Notes: generated by a model from the letters alone, not told the origin. A stretch of DNA of 64,000 nt from Dokdonella immobilis (GCF_900115085.1 NZ_FOVF01000014.1:34697-98696); one strand, 5' to 3'. Shown: positions 53,231-63,159, counted from the first letter of the stretch. Made by a program: numbers and translations.

Positions 53231-56200
53231 TCAATGGTCTGTCTGCAAATCCGGGGCCAATCGTGCCGGCGGCGTGTCGCGGCGGACACGGAACCAGGCC
53301 GCATAAAGCGCCGGCAGGAACAGCAACGTGAGTGCCGTGGCCACCGTCAGGCCGCCCATGATGGCGACCGCCATCGGTCCGAAGAATGCGCTGCGCGAAA
53401 GCGGGATCATGGCCAGGATGGCTGCCGCGGCGGTCAGCACGATCGGCCGGAAGCGGCGCACCGTGGCGTCGATGATGGCATCCCAGGGCTTGTGGCCCTC
53501 GGCGATGTCGTGTTCGATCTGGTCGACCAGGATCACCGAATTGCGCATGATCATGCCGAACATCGCGATCGTGCCGAGCATCGCCACGAAACCGAACGGC
53601 ACCCGGAACACGAGCAGGAACAGGACCACGCCGATCAACCCGAGCGGAGCGGTAAGGACCACGATCAGGACGCGCTGGAAGCTGCGCAGCTGCACCATCA
53701 GCACGCTCAGGACAACGATGAAGAAGAGCGGGAAGCCGGCATTCACCGAGCCCTGGCCCTTGGCCGATTCCTCGACCGAACCGCCCGTATCGAGTCGATA
53801 GCCTTCGGGCAGGTCGGCGCGGATGCGATCCAATGCCGGGCTGATCTGGGCATTGATGCTGGCTGGTTGCAGCGCGCCTTCGATGTCGGCGCGCACGGTC
53901 ACCGTCGGCAGGCGGTTGCGCCGCCAGATGATGCCGTCCTCGAAGCCGTAGTCGATCCTGGCGATATGGCCGAGCGGCACGCTGTGGCCGGAGGCGGTCG
54001 GCACCGAAAGACTCTGCAGCAGGCTCATCTGGGCGCGTTCCTCGGCGGGGCCGCGCAGGAGCACGCCGATCAGCTGGTCGCGCTCGCGATAGGTGGCGAT
54101 CGGCACGCCATTGAGCGAGCTCTGCATGAAGTTCGCGACATCCTCGGAACTGACCCCGAGCACGCGCGCGCGATCCTGGTCGATGACCAGGCGGATGACC
54201 TTGCTCGGTTCTTCCCAGTCGAGGTTGACGTTGCGCGCGTTGGCATTGCCGCGGACCACGTCGGCAACATCGCGGGCGAGCCGCTGGACGGTGTCGATGT
54301 CCGCTCCGGAAACCCGGTATTGCAGCGGATAGCCGACCGGCGGCCCGTTTTCGAGGCGGATCACGCGGGCGCGCAGCTCGGGAAAGGCGCCCTGGAACAG
54401 GCTGAGCAGGTCCTTGCGCAGGGCTTCGCGTTCGGCATTGCCGTGGGTCAGCAGGACGAACTGGGCGAATCCGGCCTGCGGCAACTGCTGGTCGAGCGGC
54501 AGGTAGAAGCGCGGCGAGCCCGAGCCGACGTAGCTGACATAGTTCTCGAGCTCGGGGCGTCCGGCCAGCCAGGTTTCCAGCTTCCTGACTTCGGCTTCGG
54601 TCGCGTTGAGCGAGGAACCTTCGCTGAGCTTCAGATCGACCAGCAGTTCCGGACGGGTCGAGTCGGGGAAGAACTGCTGCTGGACGAAGCGGAAGCCGAA
54701 GATGGCCAGGCCAAAGATCAGGACCGTGGTGCCGATGACCAGGAAACGGTGCTCGACGCAGGCGCCGACCAGACGGCGGAAGCGTTGGTAGAACGCACTC
54801 GCATAGGGGTCGTGGCCATGCTCCGTGGAGCGCTCGGCAATGCCGCCTAACCATGTCGGCAGATGGCCGCGCAGGGCGTGGATGCGCGCGGACAGGCCGG
54901 ATCGCGGATGCGTGCGGGCTGGGGCATGCGGATCCGGCAGCAGCTTGTAGCCCAGGTAGGGAATGAAGACGACCGCGGCGATCCACGAGAGCAACAAGGC
55001 GATCGTCACGACCTCGAAGATCGCCCGCGTGTATTCGCCGGTGCCGGACTTGGCCGTGGCGATCGGCAGGAACCCGGCCGCGGTGACCAGGGTGCCGGTC
55101 AGCATCGGAAAGGCCGTCGAGGTGTAGGCATAGGCCGCCGCGCTGACCCGGTCCATGCCCTGTTCCATCTTGATCGCCATCATCTCGACGGCGATGATCG
55201 CGTCATCGACGAGCAGTCCGAGGCCGAGCACGAGCGCACCCAGCGAGATCTTGTGCAGGCCGATGCCGAAGTAGTCCATCGCCGCGAACGTCATGGCCAG
55301 GACCAGCGGGATCGACACCGCGACGACGAAGCCGCTGCGCAGGCCCAGCGAGAAGAAGCTGACCAGCAGTACGATCGTGACGGCTTCGCCGAGGGTGCGA
55401 ACGAATTCGCCGACCGAGCGACTGACCGCGGCTGGCTGGTCGGCAACCTTGTGCAGGTCGAGGCCGACCGGCAGCGTCTTGCCGATCCGCGTCGTCGCCG
55501 CCTCGAGGTCATGGCCGAGGGCGATGATGTCGCCGCCCTTGCGCATCGAGACCGCGATGCCGATCGCCTCGGTGCCCTTGAAGCGCATGCGCGGCTGCGG
55601 CGGATCGACGAACCCGCGCCGGACCTCGGCGATGTCGCCGAGCCTGAACAGCCGGCCGTTGCTGCCGCGGATGCTGAGATCGCGGATCGCCTCGATCGAA
55701 TCGAGTGCCCCGCTCGTGCGCAGGTAAATGCGGTCGGTCGCGGTCTCGAAGCTGCCGCCTGGAACCACGGCATTCTGCGCGGCCAGCGTTTGCTGCAGTT
55801 CGGCGAAGCTGACGCCGAGCTTGGCCAGCTTGGCGTTCGAAGCCTCGACGTAGATCTTCGGCTCCTGGCGCCCGACCAGTTCGATCTTGGCGACGTTCGG
55901 CACGCGCAGCAGTTCGAGCTTGACCCGCTCGGCATAGTCGCGCAGGTCGGCGTCGTCGAAACCCTCGCCGGTCAGCGCGTAGATGTTGCCGAAGGTGTCG
56001 CCGAACTCGTCGTTGAAGAACGGGCCACGGATGTCCGCCGGCAGCGTGTAGCGGATGTCTCCGACCTTCTTGCGCACCTGGTACCAGACGTCCGGCACCA
56101 GGTTGGGATCGATCGAATCCTTGACCACGAAGAAGACCTGCGATTCGCCCGGCCGCGAGTAGCTGCGCAGGTAGTCGAGCTCCGGAATCTCCTGCAGCTT

Positions 56201-56416
56201 CTTTTCGATCGCCTCGGTGATCTTTTCCGAGATCTCACGTGCCGTCGCGCCCGGCCACTGGGTCTGTACGACCATGACCTTGAAAGTGAATGGCGGGTCC
56301 TCGGCCTGGCCAAGACTGCGGTAGGACCAGATACCGATGATCGCGAGCAGGATGATCGAGTAGAGGACGAGGGCCTGGTTGCGCAGTGCCCACGAGGAAA
56401 GATTGAATGACGGCAT
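53231..56416 (-). CDS. RND efflux pump inner-membrane transporter (AcrB/HAE1 family)
   Basis: A 1061-residue proton-driven exporter. Expected features are the N-terminal membrane helix, large periplasmic loops after TM1 and TM7, and the proton-relay acidic pair in GLLVDDAIIAVEMMA near residue 400. Length and start (MPSFNLSSWALRNQALVL) are standard. The adaptor gene lies 146 bases upstream with a strong hairpin between them, and a divergent TetR gene follows the adaptor, a classic pump operon with local repressor. Drug range cannot be read from sequence. Confidence 0.95.
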   Translation of the reverse strand: MPSFNLSSWALRNQALVLYSIILLAIIGIWSYRSLGQAEDPPFTFKVMVVQTQWPGATAREISEKITEAIEKKLQEIPELDYLRSYSRPGESQVFFVVKDSIDPNLVPDVWYQVRKKVGDIRYTLPADIRGPFFNDEFGDTFGNIYALTGEGFDDADLRDYAERVKLELLRVPNVAKIELVGRQEPKIYVEASNAKLAKLGVSFAELQQTLAAQNAVVPGGSFETATDRIYLRTSGALDSIEAIRDLSIRGSNGRLFRLGDIAEVRRGFVDPPQPRMRFKGTEAIGIAVSMRKGGDIIALGHDLEAATTRIGKTLPVGLDLHKVADQPAAVSRSVGEFVRTLGEAVTIVLLVSFFSLGLRSGFVVAVSIPLVLAMTFAAMDYFGIGLHKISLGALVLGLGLLVDDAIIAVEMMAIKMEQGMDRVSAAAYAYTSTAFPMLTGTLVTAAGFLPIATAKSGTGEYTRAIFEVVTIALLLSWIAAVVFIPYLGYKLLPDPHAPARTHPRSGLSARIHALRGHLPTWLGGIAERSTEHGHDPYASAFYQRFRRLVGACVEHRFLVIGTTVLIFGLAIFGFRFVQQQFFPDSTRPELLVDLKLSEGSSLNATEAEVRKLETWLAGRPELENYVSYVGSGSPRFYLPLDQQLPQAGFAQFVLLTHGNAEREALRKDLLSLFQGAFPELRARVIRLENGPPVGYPLQYRVSGADIDTVQRLARDVADVVRGNANARNVNLDWEEPSKVIRLVIDQDRARVLGVSSEDVANFMQSSLNGVPIATYRERDQLIGVLLRGPAEERAQMSLLQSLSVPTASGHSVPLGHIARIDYGFEDGIIWRRNRLPTVTVRADIEGALQPASINAQISPALDRIRADLPEGYRLDTGGSVEESAKGQGSVNAGFPLFFIVVLSVLMVQLRSFQRVLIVVLTAPLGLIGVVLFLLVFRVPFGFVAMLGTIAMFGMIMRNSVILVDQIEHDIAEGHKPWDAIIDATVRRFRPIVLTAAAAILAMIPLSRSAFFGPMAVAIMGGLTVATALTLLFLPALYAAWFRVRRDTPPARLAPDLQTDH

Positions 56417-56503
56417 CGCTCACGCTTCCGACGAATGCACTTTGGGCCCGCTTCCGTCGTCGACCGCAGCGGCCGGACGCGCGCTCGATAGAGGTCCTCT
56501 CCA

Positions 56504-56545
56504 CTGTGCTGCCGGCGGGGAGAGGGAGGAGCTCCGGCAGCACAG
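56504..56545 (-). promoter_or_regulatory. 12-bp hairpin between adaptor and RND pump genes
   Basis: CTGTGCTGCCGG (56504-56515) is exactly inverted as CCGGCAGCACAG (56534-56545) with an 18-base loop. It lies in the 146-base gap between the adaptor stop and pump start, inside the operon. No T-run follows on the minus strand, so it is unlikely to be a simple terminator; it could set relative expression or protect the upstream message. Confidence 0.55.
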
Positions 56546-56562
56546 GAAGAGGGGTTGAAGGG

Positions 56563-57663
56563 TCAAAAGGTGACGCGCCGGTTGAGCGAGTCGATCGGAT
56601 TGATCGTTTCGCCCTCGCGCAGGCGGTGTACGCCGGCGGTGACGATCCAGGCATCGGCGACCAGGCCGCGGCTGATCAGGGCGCCGGTTTCGGCGTACTG
56701 CTCGACGGTGACCGGTGCCAGGTGGACCTTTCCGGATTGGGTGTCGACCTGCCAGATTGCCGGTTCGCCGGCCTTCTCGTAGAGCGCGCTGAGCGGCACC
56801 AGGAACTGGTCGTCGCGCGCACCCGATGCGAAGTAGACGCGGGCGGTCTGGCCCAGCCGAGGCTTTGCGTCGGCGTCGGAAATCGAGACGCGGACCTGGT
56901 AAGTGCGCGTGGTCGGATCGGCTCCCGGAGCGATCTCGCGGACTTTTCCGTCGTGCAGTTTCCCGCTGTCGGTCCAGAATTCCACACGCGCGGCGTCGCC
57001 GGCGGTGAGCTGCGCAACCGCCTGTTCCGGAACATCGATTTCCACTTCGCTGGCGCCATCGTGGGCGAGCGTCACGATCGCCTGACCAGCACCGACGACC
57101 TGGCCGACCTCACCCGAAACGGCTGTGATCACGCCATCCGCGTCGGCGCGCAACTCGGCATAACCGGTCTGGTTGCGCGCCGTGTCGAGGGCGGCCCGGG
57201 CTTCGGCCACGTGCGCCTTGGCGGCTTCGAGCGCATTGGTCTTTGCTTCGAGATCGAACTGGCTGACGAAGCGCCGCTCGAACAGGGTCTTGTAGCGTTC
57301 GTATTCGGACCTGGCCAGTTGCAGGGCGGCCTGTGCCGAAGCGAGCGAGGCGCGGGCGCTGGCGGTGGCCAGCTCGAGATCGCGCGGATCGAGCTCGGCC
57401 AGGACCTGGTCCTTGTCGACATGCGTGCCGACGTCGACCCGGCGCGAGCTGATCTTGCCGGCCACGCGGAAGCCAAGGGCACTTTCGTAGCGTGCGTGGA
57501 CCTCGCCCGGATAGACGCTGACGGCCTGGGCCGTGGCAGGCTCGACCCGGGCGACGCGGGCCACCCGCGGCGGCTCGGCGACGCCGGCCTGGGAGTTGCA
57601 GCCGGCCAGCGCTGCAATCAGCAAAACGCCAGCGATGTATCGGCAGACAGGGACCGGACGCAT
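56563..57663 (-). CDS. RND periplasmic adaptor lipoprotein (membrane fusion protein)
   Basis: A 366-residue adaptor for the neighbouring pump. The N-terminus MRPVPVCRYIAGVLLIAALA is followed by GC, a lipobox with Cys22 as the lipidation site. A biotinyl-lipoyl half (ALGFRVAGKISSR), a helical hairpin (about 90-160), the second lipoyl half and a beta-barrel (about 205-290) follow in the family order. Of two adjacent ATGs, 57663 has the better spacing to GGAAG. The gene diverges from the TetR gene across 84 bases. Confidence 0.93.
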   Translation of the reverse strand: MRPVPVCRYIAGVLLIAALAGCNSQAGVAEPPRVARVARVEPATAQAVSVYPGEVHARYESALGFRVAGKISSRRVDVGTHVDKDQVLAELDPRDLELATASARASLASAQAALQLARSEYERYKTLFERRFVSQFDLEAKTNALEAAKAHVAEARAALDTARNQTGYAELRADADGVITAVSGEVGQVVGAGQAIVTLAHDGASEVEIDVPEQAVAQLTAGDAARVEFWTDSGKLHDGKVREIAPGADPTTRTYQVRVSISDADAKPRLGQTARVYFASGARDDQFLVPLSALYEKAGEPAIWQVDTQSGKVHLAPVTVEQYAETGALISRGLVADAWIVTAGVHRLREGETINPIDSLNRRVTF

Positions 57664-57747
57664 CATTACACTTCCGAGGATCGACACAGTTGGTGTACTG
57701 CGTGGTATAGTAATCAAGCTAAACTGACGAGTCCAGTAATTTTTTCC
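57664..57747. promoter_or_regulatory. Divergent adaptor/TetR promoter-operator region
   Basis: This 84-base gap is AT-rich compared with the surroundings. On the plus strand TCGACA (57681-57686) and TATAGT (57706-57711) could form a promoter for the TetR gene, with a 19-base spacer. The neighbourhood of ACTGACGAGTCCAGT (57723-57737) has inverted ACTG/CAGT ends and may be part of the TetR operator. Confidence 0.5.
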
Positions 57748-58410
57748 ATGAATGCCGTAGCCGCCAAGACGCCGGGTCCCGGGCGACCCAAGGATCTCGA
57801 AAAACGCGCCGCCATCCTCCAGGCGGCCAAGCAGCTGTTTCCCCAAAACGGCTTCGAGGGCACCAGCATGGACATGATCGCGGCCACGGCCGGGGTCTCG
57901 AAACTGACGGTTTACAGCCATTTCACCGACAAGGAGAGCCTGTTCGGCGAGGCCGTGCGCGAAAAGTGCGCCGAGCAGATGCCGGACGCGTTGTTCGATG
58001 TCGATGTCAGCGGACCGCTGCGCGAGCAATTGACGGCGATCGCGCGGGCGTTCTTTGCCCTGGCCACGAGTTCCGAGTCGATTGCACTCAATCGCCTGTT
58101 GACTGCCGGCGCCGGCAGTTCGGCCAAGCTTGCGCAGATCTTCTGGGAAGCAGGCCCACAGCGGGTGCAGCGGGATTTCGCGAATTTCCTGGCTCGTGAG
58201 GTCGAAGCCGGTCAGCTCGAGATCGACGACGTGCCGCGGGCGGCCTCGCAGTTCTTCTGCCTGCTCAAGGGGGAGTTGCACGCGCGACAGCTCTGCGGGT
58301 GCAGCGGCGCCACGTTCCAGCCGGGTGAAGTCGACCGGCACATCGCGGCGACGGTTGATCTGTTCATTCGGGCCTACGCGACCAAAGGGCAGGCCGCGGT
58401 CAGTCGCTGA
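57748..58410 (+). CDS. TetR-family repressor of the adjacent RND pump
   Basis: A 220-residue regulator. The N-terminal helix-turn-helix reads TSMDMIAATAGVSKLTVYSH with FTDKESLF following, and the C-terminal ligand domain is of the AcrR-like C type. Divergent placement against the adaptor-pump operon with an 84-base shared control region points to local repression relieved by pump substrates (inference). ATG 57748 (MNAVAAKTPGPGRPKD) fits the family; its 3' end overlaps the PilZ gene by 11 bases. Confidence 0.93.
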   Translation: MNAVAAKTPGPGRPKDLEKRAAILQAAKQLFPQNGFEGTSMDMIAATAGVSKLTVYSHFTDKESLFGEAVREKCAEQMPDALFDVDVSGPLREQLTAIARAFFALATSSESIALNRLLTAGAGSSAKLAQIFWEAGPQRVQRDFANFLAREVEAGQLEIDDVPRAASQFFCLLKGELHARQLCGCSGATFQPGEVDRHIAATVDLFIRAYATKGQAAVSR

Positions 58411-58738
58411 GATTGCCGAGCCATGATTCGATGGCTTCGAGGTCGCTGCCGGAAATGTCGATGAAGTGGAAGCCTGCCCAGAACTGACCGGGCACGTTGG
58501 CGCGCTCCTGCCACATTTCCTGGGCGCCCACGTCGATCATCTGTGGTTGGCCGTGGCCGTTGACCAGTTCGAAGCCGAGCTGGAAAAGCGCGCCATCGAC
58601 GACTTGCTGGTCGCAGACCATGAGCATGCCATCCGCGGACAGATTGCCGATCCGGCCCATGACCGTTCCGGTCATCTTGTTGGTCACCGGAATCGTGACG
58701 TAGGCGGACTTGCGGGGTGAGCGTCGGTGTTCGTTCAT
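58400..58738 (-). CDS. PilZ-domain protein, putative c-di-GMP receptor
   Basis: A 112-residue protein: RRSPRK at residues 5-10 provides the R-x3-R motif and GRIGNLSADGMLM the N/D-x-S-x2-G motif of PilZ domains, so c-di-GMP binding is plausible. It lies 10 bases downstream of the DUF1631 gene on the same strand and is probably co-transcribed. Its stop end overlaps the convergent TetR gene by 11 bases. Confidence 0.9.
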   Translation of the reverse strand: MNEHRRSPRKSAYVTIPVTNKMTGTVMGRIGNLSADGMLMVCDQQVVDGALFQLGFELVNGHGQPQMIDVGAQEMWQERANVPGQFWAGFHFIDISGSDLEAIESWLGNLSD

Positions 58739-58748
58739 GCACGCATCC

Positions 58749-61160
58749 TCATGCCGACGCAGGCAGACCAGGTTGGCCCGAGTACTGCTGCAGCTTGCTC
58801 ATGATGGCCTTCCACGCGCGATCGATGATGCTGCCCGATTCCTCCTTGAAGAGGCGCACCTGGCCGCGGACCAGGTCCCTGGCCAGCTGTTCGATGGTCT
58901 TCTCCTCGGATCGGGCACCCCGCTGGTTGACGAACAGGCAGCGTCCGGTAACGGTCGAGAACCAGGCCAGTTTTCGACGCACCACGCTGCCCTGCTGGTT
59001 GGTGACGAACTCGAACCAGGTGCCGAACGGAAGCGTTCGGATGCGTTGCACCATTTCCTTTTCCGCGCCGGTCAGCGCAGGCGCCGGGGTGTCGCCGGCC
59101 GACTCCGCTGCCGCCTTGCCGGCCGAAGCGGCGTCGCCGCCGAGTCGCGTCTTGCTCTTCAGGGCGTGCGCCAGCTCGGTATGGCTGGTCTTCTTTTCCA
59201 CCGAGCTCGGGTCGAACAACTTGCTGACGACACCTTCGACCTCGTCACCATGCAGGCCGACCTGGAGCAGCCCATTGCGCACTTCCTCGCGTACGGTCTG
59301 GTCGACCTTGGCGAGGTCCGAACCCGAGCCGATCTGCATGAGCTGGTCGGCAACGGCCAGACAGCGCCGATAGGCCTGGCTGTCCTCGCCCTGGCGCAGC
59401 AGGGTCAGGGCGAGGACATCGGTCCAGGCCTGTTCGAGCACGGCGCGAACCATCGGCGCAGGCTTGCCGCGCTTGAGCAGCCTGGCGACGGCCGCGTTGG
59501 CCTGTTCGCGCGACAGATCGAGTCGCTCTCGCCCTTTGGCGGCGTCGATATGGCGGCGCTCGGCGATCTCCGCGCGCCGGGTGACCTGCGACATGTATTT
59601 GCCGAGGTCGTCGAGCAGCTTCTCCATCAGCGACAGGTCACCATCGAATTCGTTGGTGACGCGGTCGACCATCGAAGTCATGGTGTCGACCATGCCGCTG
59701 TCGGTTTCGTCGTCGCCCATCCACAACTGGGTGGCTTCGGCGACGCTGTTGAGCAACTGCCGGGCCGGATGGTTGCGCTGGGTGAAGAAGTGTTTGTCGC
59801 TGATCGCGCTGCGCAATACCGGAACCTGCAGCTTGGCGATCAGTTCACGGCTGCTGCTGTGCGAGGCGAGGTTCTGCCCGATGTAGTCGAACAGCATGCC
59901 GACCAGGTCGATGGTGTCGGAATCCTCTTCGGCCAGCAGCGGCGTCTGCCCCTCCGGGCTCTTTTCGCGCAACTGGTTGAGCAGGTCCTGCTTGAGGTGT
60001 CCGATACCGCGCGGCACCGCCCGCCCGTTCTGCTGGTACGTCTCGATCGGGTTCGATTGCAGTGCGCCGAGCACGCTTTGCAGATCGTCGCGACTCGCCA
60101 TGTAGCCCGATGCGGGCGCTGCGGGCGCAATATCGAGGGAGCGACGCCGCTCGGCCAGCAATCCACGCAGGGATGCGAATAGCTGGGAATCCCCAGGCTC
60201 GGCCGCCGACGCGGCGGCCGCCGGTGCAGGACCTGGCGAGTACCTGCCAGGCGCCGCTTGCCGCGGGCCGGATCCGGCACCGGCAGCCGACGGGCCTCGT
60301 GACGGACCCCGCGTGGCGGGAGCCGCGCCACCCCGCGCGCTGTAGGGATCGCCTGCGGATGCCGGCTCTTCCGCTTCGTCCTGGCGCTCGGCATTGGTCG
60401 CCTTCCTGACGTCACCGTTGTCGGCAGGCCCGGCACGGCGGGAGTGGAACTGCAGGTTGGGCAGGACGCCCTGTTCGGCGAGATACTGGTTCAGCCTCTC
60501 GTAGAACTGATCGATCGGGCCCATGACGATGGTGTCGAAATCATGGAACACGCGGACGCGTTCGCCGAGGTCGATGTCGAGATCGCTGAGGGCATGCTGC
60601 AAGGCCCGGGCCAGGGCCAGCGGTCCCAGCGGCAACTCCGCCGGCTCGAAGGCGGGCCTGCCGGCGATGACGCCGAGGCGATGGCCGAGCATGTGCAGGG
60701 CAGTCGAATGACGGATTTCGGCCCTGTTGCCGATATCCTGCATGGCCAGTGAAATTTCCAGGTCGCGCGAGTCGACCAGCTCCAGCTTGGTCGTGCCGCG
60801 GTTGTCCCGGCCGGCGCCGGTCTGCGTGTCTGCTACCGGCCCCTTGTCGATCTGGGCCAGGCTGGACTCGAGGTGACTCAGGAAGCGCGGCACGATATCC
60901 GACTTGCCGCGCTTTATTTCGCGGATGGCCTCGAACAGGCGCGCCTGCTCCTCGTTGCTGCGTGCGCAATCGGCCAGCTTGAACAGCCGCTGCTCGACTT
61001 CGTCGAACAGCAACGACAGCGACGCTTCGAAATAGGCCGTGCGCTCCTGCAGGCCATCGAGCAGGAAGCGCACGCGTTTGGGCAGCGCACGCTCCGCCAG
61101 CCTGACCAGACGCGGCTTGCCGTCGGCTTTCTCGGCTGACCCCTTTCCTGCTTGCTTCAC
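58749..61160 (-). CDS. DUF1631 family large cytoplasmic protein
   Basis: An 803-residue protein of the DUF1631 family, sometimes mislabelled thymidine phosphorylase. It is mainly helical with a low-complexity Ala/Pro/Arg linker (about 260-345), no signal peptide and no membrane segment. The C-terminal part (RTLPFGTWFEFVTNQQG, RRKLAWFSTVTGRCLFVNQR) looks like a PilZ-like barrel, and the next gene encodes a PilZ protein, suggesting a shared c-di-GMP-linked role (inference). The GTG at 61160 is chosen because the frame before it is basic and unlike the family. Confidence 0.82.
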   Translation of the reverse strand: MKQAGKGSAEKADGKPRLVRLAERALPKRVRFLLDGLQERTAYFEASLSLLFDEVEQRLFKLADCARSNEEQARLFEAIREIKRGKSDIVPRFLSHLESSLAQIDKGPVADTQTGAGRDNRGTTKLELVDSRDLEISLAMQDIGNRAEIRHSTALHMLGHRLGVIAGRPAFEPAELPLGPLALARALQHALSDLDIDLGERVRVFHDFDTIVMGPIDQFYERLNQYLAEQGVLPNLQFHSRRAGPADNGDVRKATNAERQDEAEEPASAGDPYSARGGAAPATRGPSRGPSAAGAGSGPRQAAPGRYSPGPAPAAAASAAEPGDSQLFASLRGLLAERRRSLDIAPAAPASGYMASRDDLQSVLGALQSNPIETYQQNGRAVPRGIGHLKQDLLNQLREKSPEGQTPLLAEEDSDTIDLVGMLFDYIGQNLASHSSSRELIAKLQVPVLRSAISDKHFFTQRNHPARQLLNSVAEATQLWMGDDETDSGMVDTMTSMVDRVTNEFDGDLSLMEKLLDDLGKYMSQVTRRAEIAERRHIDAAKGRERLDLSREQANAAVARLLKRGKPAPMVRAVLEQAWTDVLALTLLRQGEDSQAYRRCLAVADQLMQIGSGSDLAKVDQTVREEVRNGLLQVGLHGDEVEGVVSKLFDPSSVEKKTSHTELAHALKSKTRLGGDAASAGKAAAESAGDTPAPALTGAEKEMVQRIRTLPFGTWFEFVTNQQGSVVRRKLAWFSTVTGRCLFVNQRGARSEEKTIEQLARDLVRGQVRLFKEESGSIIDRAWKAIMSKLQQYSGQPGLPASA

Positions 61161-61359
61161 GACTCGCCCCCAACGGCTCCAGTGCGCATTCTTGCACGAT
61201 GCTCCATACCGCAACAGATGTGACCGGGCGCGCCTGGCCGTGGAGCACATCGGGGCGGTCGAGTGGGCTCCATTGCGAATTCGGGTCCACCGCGACCGAC
61301 CGGGTCCGGACCGGCCACCGATCGCATCATCGGCCGGCCGGTACGAGCCCGGCAGCGGC

Positions 61360-63159
61360 TCAGTCCGTGGACCAGACGAGGTCGAGAAACACGGAGCGTC
61401 CGGGCGTGTTGTAGCCGTATGCAAGTTCGTAGTCGCGGTCGGTCAGGTTCTCGATCCGCGCAGCCAGCCGCCATTGGCTGGACAGCAACCAGCTGGCGCG
61501 AACACTGACCAGCGCGTAGCCCGGCAGGCGGATGCCGCCGACATCATTGCGCGGGCCCGAAGCGATCAGTTCGACGCCGACCCGGGCACCTGGGCCGAAA
61601 TCGCGGTCGATGCTGGCAGTTGCCTTCTGCCGCGGGCGACGCTGCAGATCGGTCCCGGTGTCCTCATTGCGCGGCTGCTGCCAGGTCAGGGTCGATGCGA
61701 TCTGCCAATCGCCGAGACGCTTCTCGTAGTCGAGCTCGGCTCCACGAATCCGCGCGCGGGCGACGTTTTCCGCGCGGAAATCCGCACCGCTGAAGCTGAT
61801 CAGGTTGCGGATCCGTGTCGCATAGAGCTGTGCCTTCAGACGTTGCCCTGCAGCCGGTGCCCACTCCAGGGCCAGTTCGCCGCTGCGCGAGCGCTCGGGC
61901 TCGAGATCCGGATTGCCGGCGAACAATCCACCGAACCCCGGTGAGTACTGCTCGTTCAACGTCGGACCGCGAAAACCGTGGCCATAACTCAGATAGGTGC
62001 GCACGGCGTCGCTGAAATGCCAGCCGACCGCGACCGATCCGGTGGTCTGTCGGCCGAACAGGCTGTTGTCATCGACTCGAAGGGCAAGGTCGCTGTCGAA
62101 ATGCGAGCGGGTAGCCTGCCAGCCCGCGTAGACGCCGGTATTGTGGCGATTCTCGCGATAGGCCGCCGTGTCGCTGAAGGTGTCCCGGTTCTCGCCCTGT
62201 TCGCGCAGGTGGTCGATACCGAGGACCAGGCGCTGTGACGTGTTCAGGGCGACTTCGTTCTGCCAGCCGAACGAATTGCGGCGACTCTGATATCGGGTGA
62301 AAAAGACCGGCGTGGCGTAGTCCTCGCTGGCGTGCCCGACGCTCAGGCGCTGCCGCCAGCCCGGCCGGATCGATCCGCTCCAGGCGCCATGCAGGGCCTG
62401 CTCGGTGAAATCCGAGGCGCCACCGGAAAATTCGGCGGTGCCCTGGCTGCGGATCCAGGTGCCTTCGATGGCCTGGTCGCTCCAGCGCCGATCGGCCCGT
62501 GCCGCGAAATGCCGGTTCCTCAGCCCATGGTTCCTGTCCTCGAAGGCGAAGCCGTTTTCGTTCTGGCTCGGGAAGCCATCGACATCGCGAGCGCCGATCT
62601 GCAGGCTGTAGCCACCCTGCTCGTCGCGCCGGCCAAGGCCGGCCTCGGCCTTCGCATCGCCGTAGCTGCCGTAGCCGACCGTGGCGCGTGGTCCGGAAAG
62701 CTTGCGCGTGAAGATCTGGATGACGCCGCCGATTGCGTCCGAACCCCAATAACTTGCGCGCGGCCCACGAACGATCTCGATCCGCTCGATGGACGCCAAT
62801 GGCAGCGTTTCCCAGGTCAGCGCGCCGGTATTGAGCGAAGAGACGCGCACGCCGTCCACGAGCACGAGCACATGGTTGTTGTTCGTGCCGCGCAGGAACA
62901 CCGACGTCTGTCCGCCAGGTCCGCCGGTGCGCGCGATGTCGATGCCGGCCTGCAGGCGCAAAAGGTCACTGATGTCGCGCGTTGCGCTGAACTCGATGTC
63001 CTGACGGGTAATGATGCTGACGTCGGCCAGCGTGTCGTCGACGGTTTGCGCGCTGCGAGTTGCCGTGACGACGACCTGGGGTTGCAGGTCCGCTTCACTT
63101 GCAGCGACAGTGGCAACGGCGAAGTTGAGACAGAGGAAAACGAGGGAACGAGGCAACAT
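61360..63159 (-). CDS. btuB: TonB-dependent cobalamin receptor BtuB
   Basis: A 599-residue outer-membrane receptor. A signal peptide (MLPRSLVFLCLNFAVATVAA), a TonB-box-like QVVVTATR, the plug (SVFLRGTNNNHVLVLVDGVR, IEIVRGPRASYWGSDAIGGV) and a 22-strand-type barrel ending in aromatic-rich strands (LDLVWSTD) are visible. Assignment to cobalamin rests on the riboswitch directly upstream; the protein alone would only say BtuB-like TonB receptor. The start at ATG 63159 opens the signal peptide. Confidence 0.93.
   Translation of the reverse strand: MLPRSLVFLCLNFAVATVAASEADLQPQVVVTATRSAQTVDDTLADVSIITRQDIEFSATRDISDLLRLQAGIDIARTGGPGGQTSVFLRGTNNNHVLVLVDGVRVSSLNTGALTWETLPLASIERIEIVRGPRASYWGSDAIGGVIQIFTRKLSGPRATVGYGSYGDAKAEAGLGRRDEQGGYSLQIGARDVDGFPSQNENGFAFEDRNHGLRNRHFAARADRRWSDQAIEGTWIRSQGTAEFSGGASDFTEQALHGAWSGSIRPGWRQRLSVGHASEDYATPVFFTRYQSRRNSFGWQNEVALNTSQRLVLGIDHLREQGENRDTFSDTAAYRENRHNTGVYAGWQATRSHFDSDLALRVDDNSLFGRQTTGSVAVGWHFSDAVRTYLSYGHGFRGPTLNEQYSPGFGGLFAGNPDLEPERSRSGELALEWAPAAGQRLKAQLYATRIRNLISFSGADFRAENVARARIRGAELDYEKRLGDWQIASTLTWQQPRNEDTGTDLQRRPRQKATASIDRDFGPGARVGVELIASGPRNDVGGIRLPGYALVSVRASWLLSSQWRLAARIENLTDRDYELAYGYNTPGRSVFLDLVWSTD

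Noticed and set aside
58710..60182. A 490-codon plus-strand frame opposite the DUF1631 gene
   Set aside because: Shadow frame with typical antisense composition; the minus-strand frame is longer, has a family match and connects to the PilZ gene.
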